Assembly: GCF_900110755.1 (NCBI RefSeq)
Contig: NZ_FOFF01000006.1
Span: forward strand, 1 to 64,000
Direction of reading: 5' to 3'
Source of the DNA: Streptomyces sp. yr375
Lineage (GTDB): Bacteria; Actinomycetota; Actinomycetes; Streptomycetales; Streptomycetaceae
DNA: 64,000 nt
Positions 41,399-50,790 of the stretch are shown in pieces. Under the pieces are notes generated by a model. The model was not told where the DNA came from and did not search any database. It saw only the letters and a list, made by a program, of their open reading frames with translations. The first letter of the stretch is position 1; each line of letters opens with the position of its first letter. Position numbers and translations under genes: made by a program.

Positions 41399-42730
41399 CT
41401 ACGACTGAGCCAGCCCCGTCGCGCTCCCGCCCGCCGTATCGGCCCCGTCCCCGTCCCCGTTCCTGCCCCTGTTCCTGCTCCAGGTGAACAGCACCAGGGC
41501 GGCCAGCGGGACGAGCAGAGTCGCCGCGGCGGCGTTGAGCCACGCGTAGCTCGCCCGCGCGACCACGAGCCCGGCGATCGCTCCGCCGACCCCCGCCGAG
41601 GTGTTCATGGTGAGGTCCGAGAGCCCCTGGGCGGCGGCCCGCGCGGACTGCGGCACCGCGTCCGTGAGCAGCGCCGAACCCGATACGAGCCCGGCCGACC
41701 AGCCCAGGCCGAGCACGAAGAGCCCGGCGGCGGTCTGCCCGTGGCTGTCGCCGGCCGTCCCCGCCAGGAACAGGGCGAGGGCGATCAGCCCGGCCGCGAG
41801 CCCCGTCACCGAGAGCCGCCCCACCCGGTCCGCGAGCCGGCCCATCAGCGGCGCGAACGCGTACATGCCCGCGATGTGCCCGCTGATGACCAGCCCGATC
41901 AGATCGATGCCCGCGCCGTGGCGGGTGAGGGCGAGCGGGGTCATCGACATGACCGAGACCATCGCCGTGTGCGACACGGCCACCGTCACGAGCGCGAGCC
42001 GCGCGCGGGGCGAGGCGGCAACGGCCGTCAGACCGGCCCGCAGGGAACGCGCTGCGGGGGACCGCTCCTCCTCCGGTGCGAGAGCTCGGGCCGTCAGCAG
42101 CGGGTCGGGGCGCAGTAGTACGGCCACCACGACCGCCGCTATGACGAAGATCCCGGCCGCCCACAGGAAGGGCCCCGCGGCCTCGGGTATCCCGAGCCCG
42201 GCGACGCTCCGGCCGGCGGGCGCGGCGATGTTCGGGCCGAGGACCGCGCCGATGGTGGTCGCCCATACGACGTGGGAGATGGCCCGGGCCCGGCGGTGCG
42301 GCTCGGCCAGGTCGGCGGCGGCGAACCGTGCCTGAAGGTTCGCCGAGGAGGCCGCGCCGAAAGCGGCCATGCCGCACAGCAGCAACGGGAAGCTCCCGGC
42401 GCGCGCCGCCACCACGACGACCCCGGCGCCCAGCGCGCCCACCAGATAGGCCAGCACCAGCCCGGGCCGACGCCCGCGCGCGGTCATCAGCGCCGCCATC
42501 GGTATCGACAGCACGGCGGTCCCGGCGACGGTCGCGGTGGGCGCGAGCCCGGACAGTGCCTCGCTGCCGCTGACCTGCCGGGCCAGTACGGCGGCCAGCG
42601 CGATGCCGGTGGCGACACCGAGCCCGCCGAGGATCTGGCTCGCCACCAGCACCGCGGTCGTACGGCGCCGCAGCGCGGGCAGCGACTCGGTGTCGAAGGG
42701 CGCCATGGCGGCGCGCTCCACGGCGGTCAC
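41399..42730 (-). CDS. major facilitator superfamily transporter
   Basis: 443 aa, 12 predicted helices. MFS loop motifs are present: MTARGRRPGLVLAYLVGALG after helix 2 and GRLADRVGRLSVTGLAAGL in the second half. LVASQILGGLGVATGIALAAVLARQ and SQLGP-like later segments resemble drug-exporting MFS proteins of Streptomyces. Substrate unknown. The C-terminal end has a short nucleotide repeat (ACTACG type, 41387-41404) overlapping its stop. GTG start at 42730; a later ATG (MAPFDTES) is an alternative. Confidence 0.88.
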   Translation of the reverse strand: MTAVERAAMAPFDTESLPALRRRTTAVLVASQILGGLGVATGIALAAVLARQVSGSEALSGLAPTATVAGTAVLSIPMAALMTARGRRPGLVLAYLVGALGAGVVVVAARAGSFPLLLCGMAAFGAASSANLQARFAAADLAEPHRRARAISHVVWATTIGAVLGPNIAAPAGRSVAGLGIPEAAGPFLWAAGIFVIAAVVVAVLLRPDPLLTARALAPEEERSPAARSLRAGLTAVAASPRARLALVTVAVSHTAMVSVMSMTPLALTRHGAGIDLIGLVISGHIAGMYAFAPLMGRLADRVGRLSVTGLAAGLIALALFLAGTAGDSHGQTAAGLFVLGLGWSAGLVSGSALLTDAVPQSARAAAQGLSDLTMNTSAGVGGAIAGLVVARASYAWLNAAAATLLVPLAALVLFTWSRNRGRNGDGDGADTAGGSATGLAQS

Positions 42731-42896
42731 AGCTCGCGCCTGATCACGGCGCGGCCGTACTGATGTGTGAGAAGTGTGGTCACCGGCGCAGTCTCCCCCC
42801 TGCTGTCAGCCCAGCCCAGACCTCGGAACGCCTTGGAAGGCCTGGTAACGCCTCGCAGCGCCGTGGAAGGCCTCGTAACGGCCCTTGGGGCGGCCC

Positions 42897-43451
42897 TCAG
42901 AACAGCGGCTCGGGCAGGACTCCCTCCAGCGCCAGCAGCTTCCGCTTGGTCTCCAGACCGCCGCCGAAGCCGCCGATGCCGCCGTCCCTCTCCACGACCC
43001 GGTGGCAGGGCACCACGACCGGCAGGGGATTGGAACCCATCGCCACCCCCACCGCCTGCGCCGCCCCCGGCTGCCCCACCCGCCTGGCCAGATCGCCGTA
43101 GCCGACGACCGCCCCGTACGGGACGCCCGAGGCGAGTTCGCGCAGCACCTGCCGGTTGAAGCCCGCGATCAGGGACCAGTCCAACGGCAGCTCGAAGGCG
43201 CGCCGCTCACCCGCGAAGTAGGCCTCGACCTGCCGTATCGCCTCGGCCAGCAGCGGCGAGTCGGGCGCCTCGACGGGCTCCGTGCCCAGCCGGCCCGCCA
43301 GCCGGTCGAGTGCCTTGTCCCGCACCGCGTCGGTGGCGTGGAACACGACGTTGAGCAGACCCTCGCGGGTCGCGGCCAGCAACAACGGACCGATGTCGGT
43401 ACCGACGACGGTCCACACGACCTGCTGCTCGTACTGCCCATGGCTGTCCAT
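42897..43451 (-). CDS. ogt: methylated-DNA-[protein]-cysteine S-methyltransferase
   Basis: 184 aa. Repairs O6-alkylguanine by transferring the alkyl group to Cys149 in the PCHRVV active site, with the downstream GGIGGFGGGLETKRKLL region of the family; the Asn hinge is in GVAMGSNPLPVVVPCH. It acts once and is not regenerated. The ATG at 43451 lies seven bases after TACGGT, so the mRNA is probably leaderless. That TACGGT is the -10 of an exact PafBC-type DNA-damage promoter. Confidence 0.95.
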   Translation of the reverse strand: MDSHGQYEQQVVWTVVGTDIGPLLLAATREGLLNVVFHATDAVRDKALDRLAGRLGTEPVEAPDSPLLAEAIRQVEAYFAGERRAFELPLDWSLIAGFNRQVLRELASGVPYGAVVGYGDLARRVGQPGAAQAVGVAMGSNPLPVVVPCHRVVERDGGIGGFGGGLETKRKLLALEGVLPEPLF

Positions 43452-43457
43452 GCGCCC

Positions 43458-43480
43458 ACCGTACGACCTGCCACTGACAA
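43458..43480 (-). promoter_or_regulatory. PafBC/RecA-NDp DNA-damage promoter of ogt
   Basis: Minus strand: TTGTCAGTG (43480-43472), 8-bp spacer, TACGGT (43463-43458). It matches TTGTCRGTG-N8-TAnnnT at every fixed position. Confidence 0.9.
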
Positions 43481-43523
43481 CGCCCCGGGACCGCCGGACG
43501 ACGGACGGGACGACGGGATGACG

Positions 43524-44399
43524 TCAATACCAGTACAAGGCCCGGCGCACCACGTCGGGCTTGTTGGAGATGACGCCGTCGACGCCGTATCCGGCGACGG
43601 TCCGGGCGGTCGCGGCGTCGTCGACGGTCCAGGCGAAGACCCCGATCGGCCTGCCGTGCGGTCCGGTCAGCGCGTGCACGGCGGAGACGTACCTCTGGGA
43701 GAGCGAGGCGCGCGACGGGTTGATCAGGTCGGCGAAACCCGCGTACCGGGGCAGGTCCGCGACGGCCGGCATACCGAGCAGGCCGGTCCGCACCGCCGGC
43801 CTCAGCTCGTGGACGGTGCGCAGACTGTCGGCGCTGAAGCTCTGCACGATCAGCCGGTTGGCAAGGTGCCGCTGGTCGAGCCAGCCCTCGTTGCCCAGCA
43901 GTTTGAGGGTCTGCTGCTCGATCCCCGGATACAGCTCGGGGTTCTTGACCTCCAGGAGCAGCTTCTGGTGGTTGTGCTCGACCCGGTCGACGTACTGCTT
44001 CAGCGTCGGCACGCGCGCGCCCGCGTGCGCGGTGTGAAACCAGCTCCCCGCGTCGAGCCGTGCGATCTCGGCCGCGGTGAAGTCCTTCACCTTCCAGGGC
44101 GCGCGGCCGGGAAACACCTTCTCGGCGTCGGTCGTGCGCCGGAGACTGTCGTCGTGGATCACCACCAGCTCGCCGTCCTTGGTGCGCTGCACGTCGTTCT
44201 CCACCCAGAGGATCCCCAGCGATGCGGCCTCGTCGACGGCGTCCAGGGTGTTCTCGGGGGCGTAGGCGGAGGCGCCCCGGTGGGCGATCACCGAGGGCCG
44301 GGAGGCGATGCCCGCCCGGGCGTCGTGGACGGGGAGCAGAAGGGCGACGGCGCCCAGGACCGCGGCGGCGGTCGTGGCGGCAACTACGCGCGCGTGCAT
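43524..44399 (-). CDS. secreted glycerophosphodiester phosphodiesterase
   Basis: 291 aa. Signal peptide at residues 1 to about 29 (MHARVVAATTAAAVLGAVAL, cut near ARA). The GDPD domain starts VIAHRGASAYAPENTL (catalytic His and Arg, Glu) and continues WVENDVQRTKDGELVVIHDDSLRRTT with the metal ligands; later LLLEVKNPELYP and a C-terminal WTVDDAATARTVAGYGVDGVISNKPD. It hydrolyses glycerophosphodiesters outside the cell to release glycerol 3-phosphate for phosphate or carbon. ATG 44399 has GAGGAG five bases upstream. Confidence 0.93.
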   Translation of the reverse strand: MHARVVAATTAAAVLGAVALLLPVHDARAGIASRPSVIAHRGASAYAPENTLDAVDEAASLGILWVENDVQRTKDGELVVIHDDSLRRTTDAEKVFPGRAPWKVKDFTAAEIARLDAGSWFHTAHAGARVPTLKQYVDRVEHNHQKLLLEVKNPELYPGIEQQTLKLLGNEGWLDQRHLANRLIVQSFSADSLRTVHELRPAVRTGLLGMPAVADLPRYAGFADLINPSRASLSQRYVSAVHALTGPHGRPIGVFAWTVDDAATARTVAGYGVDGVISNKPDVVRRALYWY

Positions 44400-44670
44400 A
44401 CGCACTCCTCGCATCGGGCGATCACGTACAGCTCAACTCTGACAGCAGAAGAGTGACGGCGGGGGAGTGTGGGACGGCCGTAGCCGGAAAGGAGACGCCC
44501 GAGGCCGCTCACGGATGCCGCACATGTGGGTCAAGGGCGTGTTTCTTTGCCGGAAAATCGTTCGACCATTCCGGTGGGGTCCATACTCTCTCTCAGCCTT
44601 GACCGCGCTCAGCGGTCCCGGGAGGGGCGTGTTCAGGGAAATTCAGCAACAGGGCGAAGGGCAACCGCGC

Positions 44671-45537
44671 ATGCACGGCACGGTCGACGGTTTCAGCTAC
44701 GGACTCGTCACCCCGCTGGTGGCCTACTTCATGGCCTGCCTCGGCGGTGCCCTAGGTCTGCGCTGCACCACCAGAGCGCTGCTGGTCGCCCACTCCTGGC
44801 GCCCCGGATGGCTCGCCCTCGGCTCGGCGGCGATCGGCTCGGGCATCTGGACCATGCACTTCATCGCGATGATCGGCTTCACGGTCAAGGGCGCCCCGAT
44901 CCACTACGACAAGGCGACCACCTTCGCCAGCCTCGGCATCGCCATCGTCATGGTGGGCGTCGGGATCTTCATAGTCGGTTACAAGGGCGCGACCGGGACC
45001 GCCCTGTTCACCGGGGGCACCCTCACCGGCCTGGGCATCGCGTCGATGCACTACCTGGGCATGGCCGGGATGCGCTTCAACGGCAACCTCGAGTACAACA
45101 CGCTCACCGTGGCCACCTCCGTCGCCATCGCGATGGCCGCCGCCACCGCCGCCCTGTGGGCCGCGGGGCAGGTCAGGGGCTTCCTGTGGAGCGTGGGCGC
45201 CAGCCTCGTCATGGGACTGGCCGTCACCGGCATGCACTACACCGGCATGGCCGCCCTCAGCGTCCATCTGCACGGCGCCGGGGCCCCGGCCACGGGCGAC
45301 TCGGCCACCTCCCTCCTCGCGCCGATGCTCATCGGGCCCCTGGCCTTCCTCTGCCTCGCGGGCGCCGTCGTGGTGTTCGACCCGCTCATGGTCATGGGCA
45401 AGCCCGACTGGACCCCCGCCGAGCACAAACCCGGCGTCCCGGCCCATCCGCCGGTCCCGCACCCCTCGCGCCGCGCCCAGCTCCGCGGCCGCCGGAAGGT
45501 GGCCCACCGCGAGTCCCGCACCCCGCAGAACCGCTGA
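44671..45537 (+). CDS. MHYT-domain integral membrane sensor protein
   Basis: 288 aa, seven membrane helices. Three MHYT-type motifs are seen: [23 protein letters not shown] and [13 protein letters not shown], proposed to bind metal (perhaps copper) and sense a diatomic gas. The tail is Arg/Pro-rich and no output domain (GGDEF, EAL, kinase) follows, so it may act through a partner. ATG 44671 has GAAGG ten bases upstream. It lies 86 bp before uvrB. Confidence 0.88.
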   Translation: MHGTVDGFSYGLVTPLVAYFMACLGGALGLRCTTRALLVAHSWRPGWLALGSAAIGSGIWTMHFIAMIGFTVKGAPIHYDKATTFASLGIAIVMVGVGIFIVGYKGATGTALFTGGTLTGLGIASMHYLGMAGMRFNGNLEYNTLTVATSVAIAMAAATAALWAAGQVRGFLWSVGASLVMGLAVTGMHYTGMAALSVHLHGAGAPATGDSATSLLAPMLIGPLAFLCLAGAVVVFDPLMVMGKPDWTPAEHKPGVPAHPPVPHPSRRAQLRGRRKVAHRESRTPQNR

Positions 45538-45593
45538 GTCCTCCGGCCGCGAACCCCCGGGCCCGCGGCCGCGAAACGCCTGATCGGACCCCG

Positions 45594-45616
45594 TTGTCAG
45601 TGGGGGGTCGTACGGT
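45594..45616 (+). promoter_or_regulatory. PafBC/RecA-NDp DNA-damage promoter of uvrB
   Basis: TTGTCAGTG (45594-45602), 8-bp spacer, TACGGT (45611-45616): an exact match to TTGTCRGTG-N8-TAnnnT. The uvrB ATG begins seven bases after the -10, implying a leaderless transcript. Confidence 0.92.
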
Positions 45617-45623
45617 GGATGGC

Positions 45624-47768
45624 ATGCGGCCCGTTTCCCACATCGAACGCACGGTGGCGCCTTTCGAGGTCGTCAGCCCCTACCAGCCCAGCGGCGACCA
45701 GCCTGCGGCCATCGCCGAGCTGTCCCGGCGCATCGAGGCCGGCGAGAAGGACGTCGTCCTGCTCGGCGCGACCGGCACCGGAAAGTCCGCGACCACCGCG
45801 TGGATGATCGAGAAGCTCCAGCGCCCCACCCTGGTGATGGCGCCGAACAAGACCCTGGCCGCCCAACTGGCGAACGAGTTCCGCGAACTGCTGCCGAACA
45901 ACGCGGTCGAATACTTCGTCTCCTACTACGACTACTACCAGCCCGAGGCGTACGTCCCGCAGTCGGACACCTACATCGAGAAGGACTCCTCGATCAACGA
46001 GGAGGTCGAGCGCCTGCGCCACTCCGCGACCAACTCGCTGCTCACCCGCCGGGACGTCATCGTGGTCGCCTCGGTCTCCTGCATCTACGGCCTCGGTACT
46101 CCACAGGAGTACGTGGACCGGATGGTCCCCCTCAGAGTCGGCGACGAACTCGACCGGGACCAGTTGCTGCGCCGCTTCGTCGACATCCAGTACACGCGCA
46201 ACGACCTGGCGTTCACCCGCGGCACCTTCCGGGTGCGCGGCGACACCATCGAGATCTTCCCGGTCTACGAGGAACTCGCCGTCCGCATCGAGATGTTCGG
46301 CGACGAGATCGAGGCCCTGTCCACACTCCACCCGCTGACCGGCGAGATCATCAGCGACGACGAGCACCTGTACGTCTTCCCGGCCACCCACTACGTCGCG
46401 GGCCCCGAGCGCCTGGAGCGGGCGGCCAACGACATCGAGAAGGAGCTCGGCGAGCGGCTGGCCGAGCTGGAGAAGCAGAGCAAGCTCCTGGAGGCCCAGC
46501 GGCTGCGGATGCGGACCACGTACGACCTGGAGATGCTCCGCCAGATCGGCTCCTGCTCCGGTGTGGAGAACTACTCGATGCACTTCGACGGCCGCCTGCC
46601 CGGCTCCCCGCCGAACACCCTGCTCGACTACTTCCCGGACGACTTCCTGCTCGTCATCGACGAGTCCCACAACACCGTCCCGCAGATCGGCGCCATGTAC
46701 GAGGGCGACGCCTCCCGCAAGCGCACCCTCGTCGACCACGGCTTCCGGCTGCCCTCCGCGCTCGACAACCGGCCCCTGAAGTGGGAGGAGTTCCAGGAGC
46801 GCGTCGGACAGACCGTCTACCTGTCGGCGACGCCCGGCAAGTACGAACTCTCGCGCGGGGACGGCGTCGTGGAGCAGATCATCCGCCCCACCGGCCTCAT
46901 CGACCCGGAGGTCGTCGTCAAGCCCACCGAGGGGCAGATCGACGACCTGGTGCACGAGATCCGGGAGCGCGTCGAGAAGGACGAACGCGTCCTGGTCACC
47001 ACACTCACCAAGAAGATGGCCGAGGACCTCACCGACTACTTCCTGGAACTCGGCATCCAGGTGCGCTACCTGCACAGCGACGTCGACACGCTGCGCCGTA
47101 TCGAGCTGCTGCGCGAGCTGCGCTCCGGCGAGTTCGACGTCCTGGTCGGCATCAACCTGCTGCGTGAGGGCCTCGACCTGCCCGAAGTGTCCCTGGTGGC
47201 GATCCTCGACGCCGACAAGGAGGGCTTCCTGCGCTCCGGCACCTCGCTGATCCAGACCATCGGCCGCGCGGCGCGCAACGTCTCCGGCCAGGTCCACATG
47301 TACGCCGACAAGATCACCCCGGCGATGGAGCGGGCCATCGAGGAGACCAACCGCCGCCGGGAGAAGCAGGTCGCCTACAACACGGCGAAAGGCCTCGACC
47401 CGCAGCCGCTCCGCAAGAAGATCAACGACATCGTCGCGCAGATCGCCCGCGAGGAGGTCGACACGGAGCAGTTGCTCGGCTCCGGCTACCGCGCGAAGAA
47501 GGACGGGCGGGGCACCAAGGCCCCGGTGCCCTCCCTCGGCGACAAGGCGGCCAAGGGCGCGAAGTCCAAGACGGCCAAGGGCAGGGCCAAGGAGACGGTG
47601 CCGACCGACCGTCCCGCGGCCGAACTCGCCGGACAGATCGAGGAGATGACGGAACGCATGCGGGCCGCCGCGGCGGACCTCCAGTTCGAGGTCGCCGCCC
47701 GGATCCGCGACGAGGTCTCCGAGATGAAGAAGGAACTGCGCCAGATGAGGGAGGCGGGTCTGGCCTGA
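45624..47768 (+). CDS. uvrB: UvrABC system protein B
   Basis: 714 aa. DNA-damage verification helicase of nucleotide-excision repair: loaded by UvrA and then binds UvrC. Walker [19 protein letters not shown] (about residues 38-55), beta-hairpin [20 protein letters not shown], motif [15 protein letters not shown], helicase C motifs with [29 protein letters not shown] and QTIGRAARN, and a C-terminal UVR domain ([27 protein letters not shown]) that contacts UvrC. A Lys/Ala/Gly-rich segment (about 625-660) is an actinobacterial insertion before the UVR domain. Confidence 0.97.
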   Translation: MRPVSHIERTVAPFEVVSPYQPSGDQPAAIAELSRRIEAGEKDVVLLGATGTGKSATTAWMIEKLQRPTLVMAPNKTLAAQLANEFRELLPNNAVEYFVSYYDYYQPEAYVPQSDTYIEKDSSINEEVERLRHSATNSLLTRRDVIVVASVSCIYGLGTPQEYVDRMVPLRVGDELDRDQLLRRFVDIQYTRNDLAFTRGTFRVRGDTIEIFPVYEELAVRIEMFGDEIEALSTLHPLTGEIISDDEHLYVFPATHYVAGPERLERAANDIEKELGERLAELEKQSKLLEAQRLRMRTTYDLEMLRQIGSCSGVENYSMHFDGRLPGSPPNTLLDYFPDDFLLVIDESHNTVPQIGAMYEGDASRKRTLVDHGFRLPSALDNRPLKWEEFQERVGQTVYLSATPGKYELSRGDGVVEQIIRPTGLIDPEVVVKPTEGQIDDLVHEIRERVEKDERVLVTTLTKKMAEDLTDYFLELGIQVRYLHSDVDTLRRIELLRELRSGEFDVLVGINLLREGLDLPEVSLVAILDADKEGFLRSGTSLIQTIGRAARNVSGQVHMYADKITPAMERAIEETNRRREKQVAYNTAKGLDPQPLRKKINDIVAQIAREEVDTEQLLGSGYRAKKDGRGTKAPVPSLGDKAAKGAKSKTAKGRAKETVPTDRPAAELAGQIEEMTERMRAAAADLQFEVAARIRDEVSEMKKELRQMREAGLA

Positions 47769-47849
47769 CGGACCCGTGTGGCCGCTGTGCCCGGGCCGCG
47801 CACATGCTGTGTTGCAAGACCGACACAAAGTGCGGGCCTGGGTGGGGCA

Positions 47850-47872
47850 TTGTCAGTGGCTTTGCGTAGGGT
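47850..47872 (+). promoter_or_regulatory. PafBC/RecA-NDp-type promoter of the terD operon
   Basis: TTGTCAGTG (47850-47858), 8-bp spacer, TAGGGT (47867-47872): an exact match to the DNA-damage motif. It leaves a leader of about 50 nt before the GTG at 47930. Confidence 0.9.
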
Positions 47873-47929
47873 TTCCGTCAACCGCGGGGTCCGCGGCAAC
47901 AGGGGACAGTCCGAGAGAGGAATCAGCGC

Positions 47930-48508
47930 GTGACCGTCAACATGACCAAGGGTCAGGCCATCAGTCTGCAGAAGCACGACGGGGGCAGTCTGACCGCGGT
48001 GCGCATGGGCCTCGGCTGGCAGGCGGCCCCGCGGCGCGGCCTGTTCGGCTCCCGGACCCGGGAGATCGACCTCGACGCCTCCGCCGTCCTGTTCGCGGAC
48101 AAGCAGCCGGTCGACGTCGTCTTCTTCCGCCACCTGGTGAGCGACGACGGCTCGGTCCGCCACACCGGTGACAACCTCGTCGGCGGTGTCGGCCAGGGCG
48201 GCGACGACGAGGCGATCCTCGTCGACCTCGCGCGCGTGCCGGTGCACATCGACCAGATCATCTTCACCGTGAACTCCTTCACCGGCCAGACGTTCCAGGA
48301 AGTGCAGAACGCGTTCTGCCGTCTGGTCGACGAGACCAACGGCCAGGAGCTCGCGCGCTACACGCTCGCCGGCGGCGGCGCGTACACGGCGCAGATCATG
48401 GCGAAGGTGCACCGCGTGGGCGCGGGCTGGAACATGACGGCCCTGGGCTCGCCGGCCAACGGCCGCACCTTCCAGGACCTGATGCCCGCCATCCTGCCCG
48501 CGCTGTAG
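47930..48508 (+). CDS. terD: TerD family protein
   Basis: 192 aa, a single TerD domain: QAISLQKHDGGSLTAVRMGLGW at the start, IDLDASAVLFADKQPVDVVFFRHL with the Ca2+-binding acidic residues, GDNLVGGVGQGGDDEAILVDLARVPVHIDQIIFTVNSF (key GDN..G.G.GDDE), and a conserved Met/Trp end. TerD proteins bind Ca2+ and belong to tellurite, phage and chemical-stress systems. GTG 47930 follows GAGAGAGG at nine bases; an ATG at 47942 is an alternative. First gene of an operon with the TerD-FtsK-like gene. Confidence 0.93.
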   Translation: MTVNMTKGQAISLQKHDGGSLTAVRMGLGWQAAPRRGLFGSRTREIDLDASAVLFADKQPVDVVFFRHLVSDDGSVRHTGDNLVGGVGQGGDDEAILVDLARVPVHIDQIIFTVNSFTGQTFQEVQNAFCRLVDETNGQELARYTLAGGGAYTAQIMAKVHRVGAGWNMTALGSPANGRTFQDLMPAILPAL

Positions 48509-48560
48509 ACGGCGAGCGGCACCCGACGACACCACACGCGACGCAGGGGGACGACAGGCG

Positions 48561-50606
48561 ATGACGGCCGAGCTGGTGCGGGGGCAGAACCACCCGCTCT
48601 CCCAGGTCCGGCTCGAGATCCGGGTCTCGGCCGGCCGACCAGTGGTGGCGGCGGCCACGCTCGGCGACGAGAACGGCAAGGTCCACGGCGTCGAATGGGT
48701 GGCCCACCCGGGCGTGCCCACGCTGCCCGGCCTGGAGGTCTCCCGGCAGGCCGCCGCCGACCACCGCCTCGCGGTGGACCTGGACGCCATGCCTGCTGCC
48801 GTGCACCGGATCGCCGTCCTGCTCGCACTGCCCACGGGCGCCGGGGGACCAAGCAGCTTCGGCTCCGTCGCGGCCCCCTTCGTCGCGGTCACCGGGCTCG
48901 ACGGCACCGAGGTCGCCACCTACACCCTCACCGGCCTGGACGCGGAGTCGGCGGTCGTCGCACTGGAGCTGTACCGGCGACAGGGCGCCTGGAAGGTGCG
49001 CGCCGTCGGCCAGGGCTACGCGGGCGGCCTCGCCGAACTCCTCACCGACCAGGGCCTGCCCCAGGCACACCGGCTCGCGGCCGGTATCCACGACGCCGTC
49101 GCCCAGGGCCTGGCCCGCTCGGTACCGGCGCCGCCGCCGCGTACGGCCGACGGCGACCGCTCCCGGCAGGCGGCCGCGTCCGCACTCGGCCCCGACCAGA
49201 GCGGCTCACCGTACGGCCCGCAGCAAGGCACCCAAGGCAGCACACAGGGTTCCACCGGCCCGTACGGGCCGTACGGCCCGGCCCAGGATCCGCAGGGCCC
49301 CTCGGGACCGGGAACCGGCCACCCGGCGGGGAGCACGCCGACGGAGCCCGCGGTCACCCACACGACGTCGCCCGCGGCACCCGCCACCGGCGGTCCGATC
49401 GACTACAGCCACCCGCGCCGGCAGAGCGCGCCGCCACCTCCGCCGCCCACCGCGCCCCCGGCCCAGCCCGGGCAGCCCGCCCGGCCGGTGGCGGGTGACG
49501 CGACCGGCTGGTCCATGGAGGAGCGGCTCTACAACCAGGTCTGGGGCATGTTCGAGGACCTGGCCCGCAGCACGGCCGCGTTCCGCAGCGCCGTCGACTT
49601 CGCCGACGCGCGGCTGGACAAGGAACTCGACCAGGCCCTGTCCGACCCGCGCAGCAGGATCGGCGGCCAGGGCGACGCCGCCCGCGAGGCGGCGCAGGCC
49701 AAACACGCCCAGCTCGTCGACCGGGCCCGGGAGGCCCTGGACCGGGATCTCGGCCAGCTCGGCGCCGAGGCCGACGTCGTCGAACCGGCGCTGCCCGCCG
49801 CGTACGCGCGCTGGGACAACCCCGTCTGGCATGCCTACCGCGTCCCCATGGAGATGCCCATGGCGGTGCGCCTGGGCGACCTCCACCTGCCCGAGAGCGA
49901 CCCGCTGCGCATCCCGATGCTGGTGCGCCTCCCGCTCGAGCGCGGCCTGTGGATCGACAGCGGGACGACGGCCTCGTCCGGGTCGTTCGCCGACTCCCGC
50001 GAACTGCGGCGCCTGGCCATGGAGTCGGCCGTGGCGCACATCGCCCGGCTGCTGGCGGTGCACCCGGCGGGCGAGTTCACCGTGCACGTCGTCGACCCGG
50101 CCGGTTCGGGCGCCCGGGAACTGACGCCGCTGGTGCGGACCGGGGTGCTCGCGGCCCCGCCCGCCGCCGGCGCGGCAGGCGTCGCGGCGCTCCTGGGCCG
50201 GCTCACCGAGCGCGTCGACCTGGTGCACATGGCGGTGCGCGGCGGCGCGGCCGACTCGCTCCCGCCCGGCTTCGACACCGCCCAGCAGCTCCTGGTCGTC
50301 AACGACTTCCCGCACGGCTTCGACGACCGTGCCGTGACCCAACTGCGCTACCTCGCGGACGAAGGCCCCGCCGTCGGCGTCCACCTGATGATGGTCGCCG
50401 ACCGGGAGGACGCCGACGACTACGGTCCGTTGCTGGACCCGCTGTGGCGGGGGCTGCTGCGGCTGACGCCGGTGCCCGAGGACCACCTCGCCGACCCCTG
50501 GGTGGGACACGCCTGGACGTACGAACCGGCCCTCGTGCCGCCCGGCAGCCAGGTGCTCCAGCAGGTCCTCGCCCAAGTGGCGACGGCTCGCACCAAGTAC
50601 ACGTAA
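48561..50606 (+). CDS. large TerD-related protein with FtsK/SpoIIIE-like C-terminal region
   Basis: 681 aa in three parts. Residues about 1-190 are a TerD-like beta domain (ELVRGQNHPLSQVRLEIRVS, VALELYRRQGAWKVRAVGQGYAGGLAELL). A Gly/Pro/Gln-rich linker follows (about 195-310). The C-terminal half (about 320-680) begins EERLYNQVWGMFEDLARSTAAF, a helical coiled segment with RARE..LDRDLGQL, and then an FtsK-like alpha/beta region with VRLPLERGLWIDSG, LVVNDFPHGFDDRAVTQLRYLADEGPAVGVHLMMVADRED. It lacks a recognisable Walker A, so it is probably a non-catalytic FtsK relative. It lies 52 bp after terD. Confidence 0.8.
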   Translation: MTAELVRGQNHPLSQVRLEIRVSAGRPVVAAATLGDENGKVHGVEWVAHPGVPTLPGLEVSRQAAADHRLAVDLDAMPAAVHRIAVLLALPTGAGGPSSFGSVAAPFVAVTGLDGTEVATYTLTGLDAESAVVALELYRRQGAWKVRAVGQGYAGGLAELLTDQGLPQAHRLAAGIHDAVAQGLARSVPAPPPRTADGDRSRQAAASALGPDQSGSPYGPQQGTQGSTQGSTGPYGPYGPAQDPQGPSGPGTGHPAGSTPTEPAVTHTTSPAAPATGGPIDYSHPRRQSAPPPPPPTAPPAQPGQPARPVAGDATGWSMEERLYNQVWGMFEDLARSTAAFRSAVDFADARLDKELDQALSDPRSRIGGQGDAAREAAQAKHAQLVDRAREALDRDLGQLGAEADVVEPALPAAYARWDNPVWHAYRVPMEMPMAVRLGDLHLPESDPLRIPMLVRLPLERGLWIDSGTTASSGSFADSRELRRLAMESAVAHIARLLAVHPAGEFTVHVVDPAGSGARELTPLVRTGVLAAPPAAGAAGVAALLGRLTERVDLVHMAVRGGAADSLPPGFDTAQQLLVVNDFPHGFDDRAVTQLRYLADEGPAVGVHLMMVADREDADDYGPLLDPLWRGLLRLTPVPEDHLADPWVGHAWTYEPALVPPGSQVLQQVLAQVATARTKYT

Positions 50607-50640
50607 AGAAGCCCCGACCTGGGGACTTGGTACTTCTTTT
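50605..50640 (+). terminator. terminator after the terD operon
   Basis: Interrupted hairpin: AAAGAAG (50605-50611) with CTTCTTT (50633-50639) and inner CCCC/GGGG, ending in TTTT. It overlaps the stop codon. Confidence 0.7.
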
Positions 50641-50649
50641 GCCTATCGC

Positions 50650-50679
50650 TTTACCTTTTCTTGGTGATTGAGGTACTGT
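50650..50679 (+). promoter_or_regulatory. probable terC promoter
   Basis: TTTACC (50650-50655) and TACTGT (50674-50679) are 18 bp apart in an AT-rich stretch between the upstream terminator and the riboswitch. Confidence 0.5.
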
Positions 50680-50790
50680 TTTCCCTACGGAGGGGAGTAC
50701 TCCCTACTGCGGTGTACCCGTCAATACGGATCAGACATGATCCCGGGGCGCCGGCCCGTTCTGGGTGGAAGAGACCTCCGGCAGCGCGAC
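50680..50790 (+). ncRNA. yybP-ykoY-type Mn2+ riboswitch upstream of terC
   Basis: The leader contains the conserved blocks in order: GGGGAGTA (50692-50699) with a following CCCTACTG complement, GTCAATACGGATCAGACATG near 50720-50740, a GC-rich hairpin, and CTGGGTGGAAGAGACCTCC (50761-50779) before GGC. These match the three-way-junction yybP-ykoY class, which binds Mn2+ and controls MntP and TerC/Alx-type exporters. The riboswitch ends about 40 nt before the GTG at 50830. A switch acting on ribosome-site access (GGAGG 50821) is likely; no terminator stem is obvious. Confidence 0.8.
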
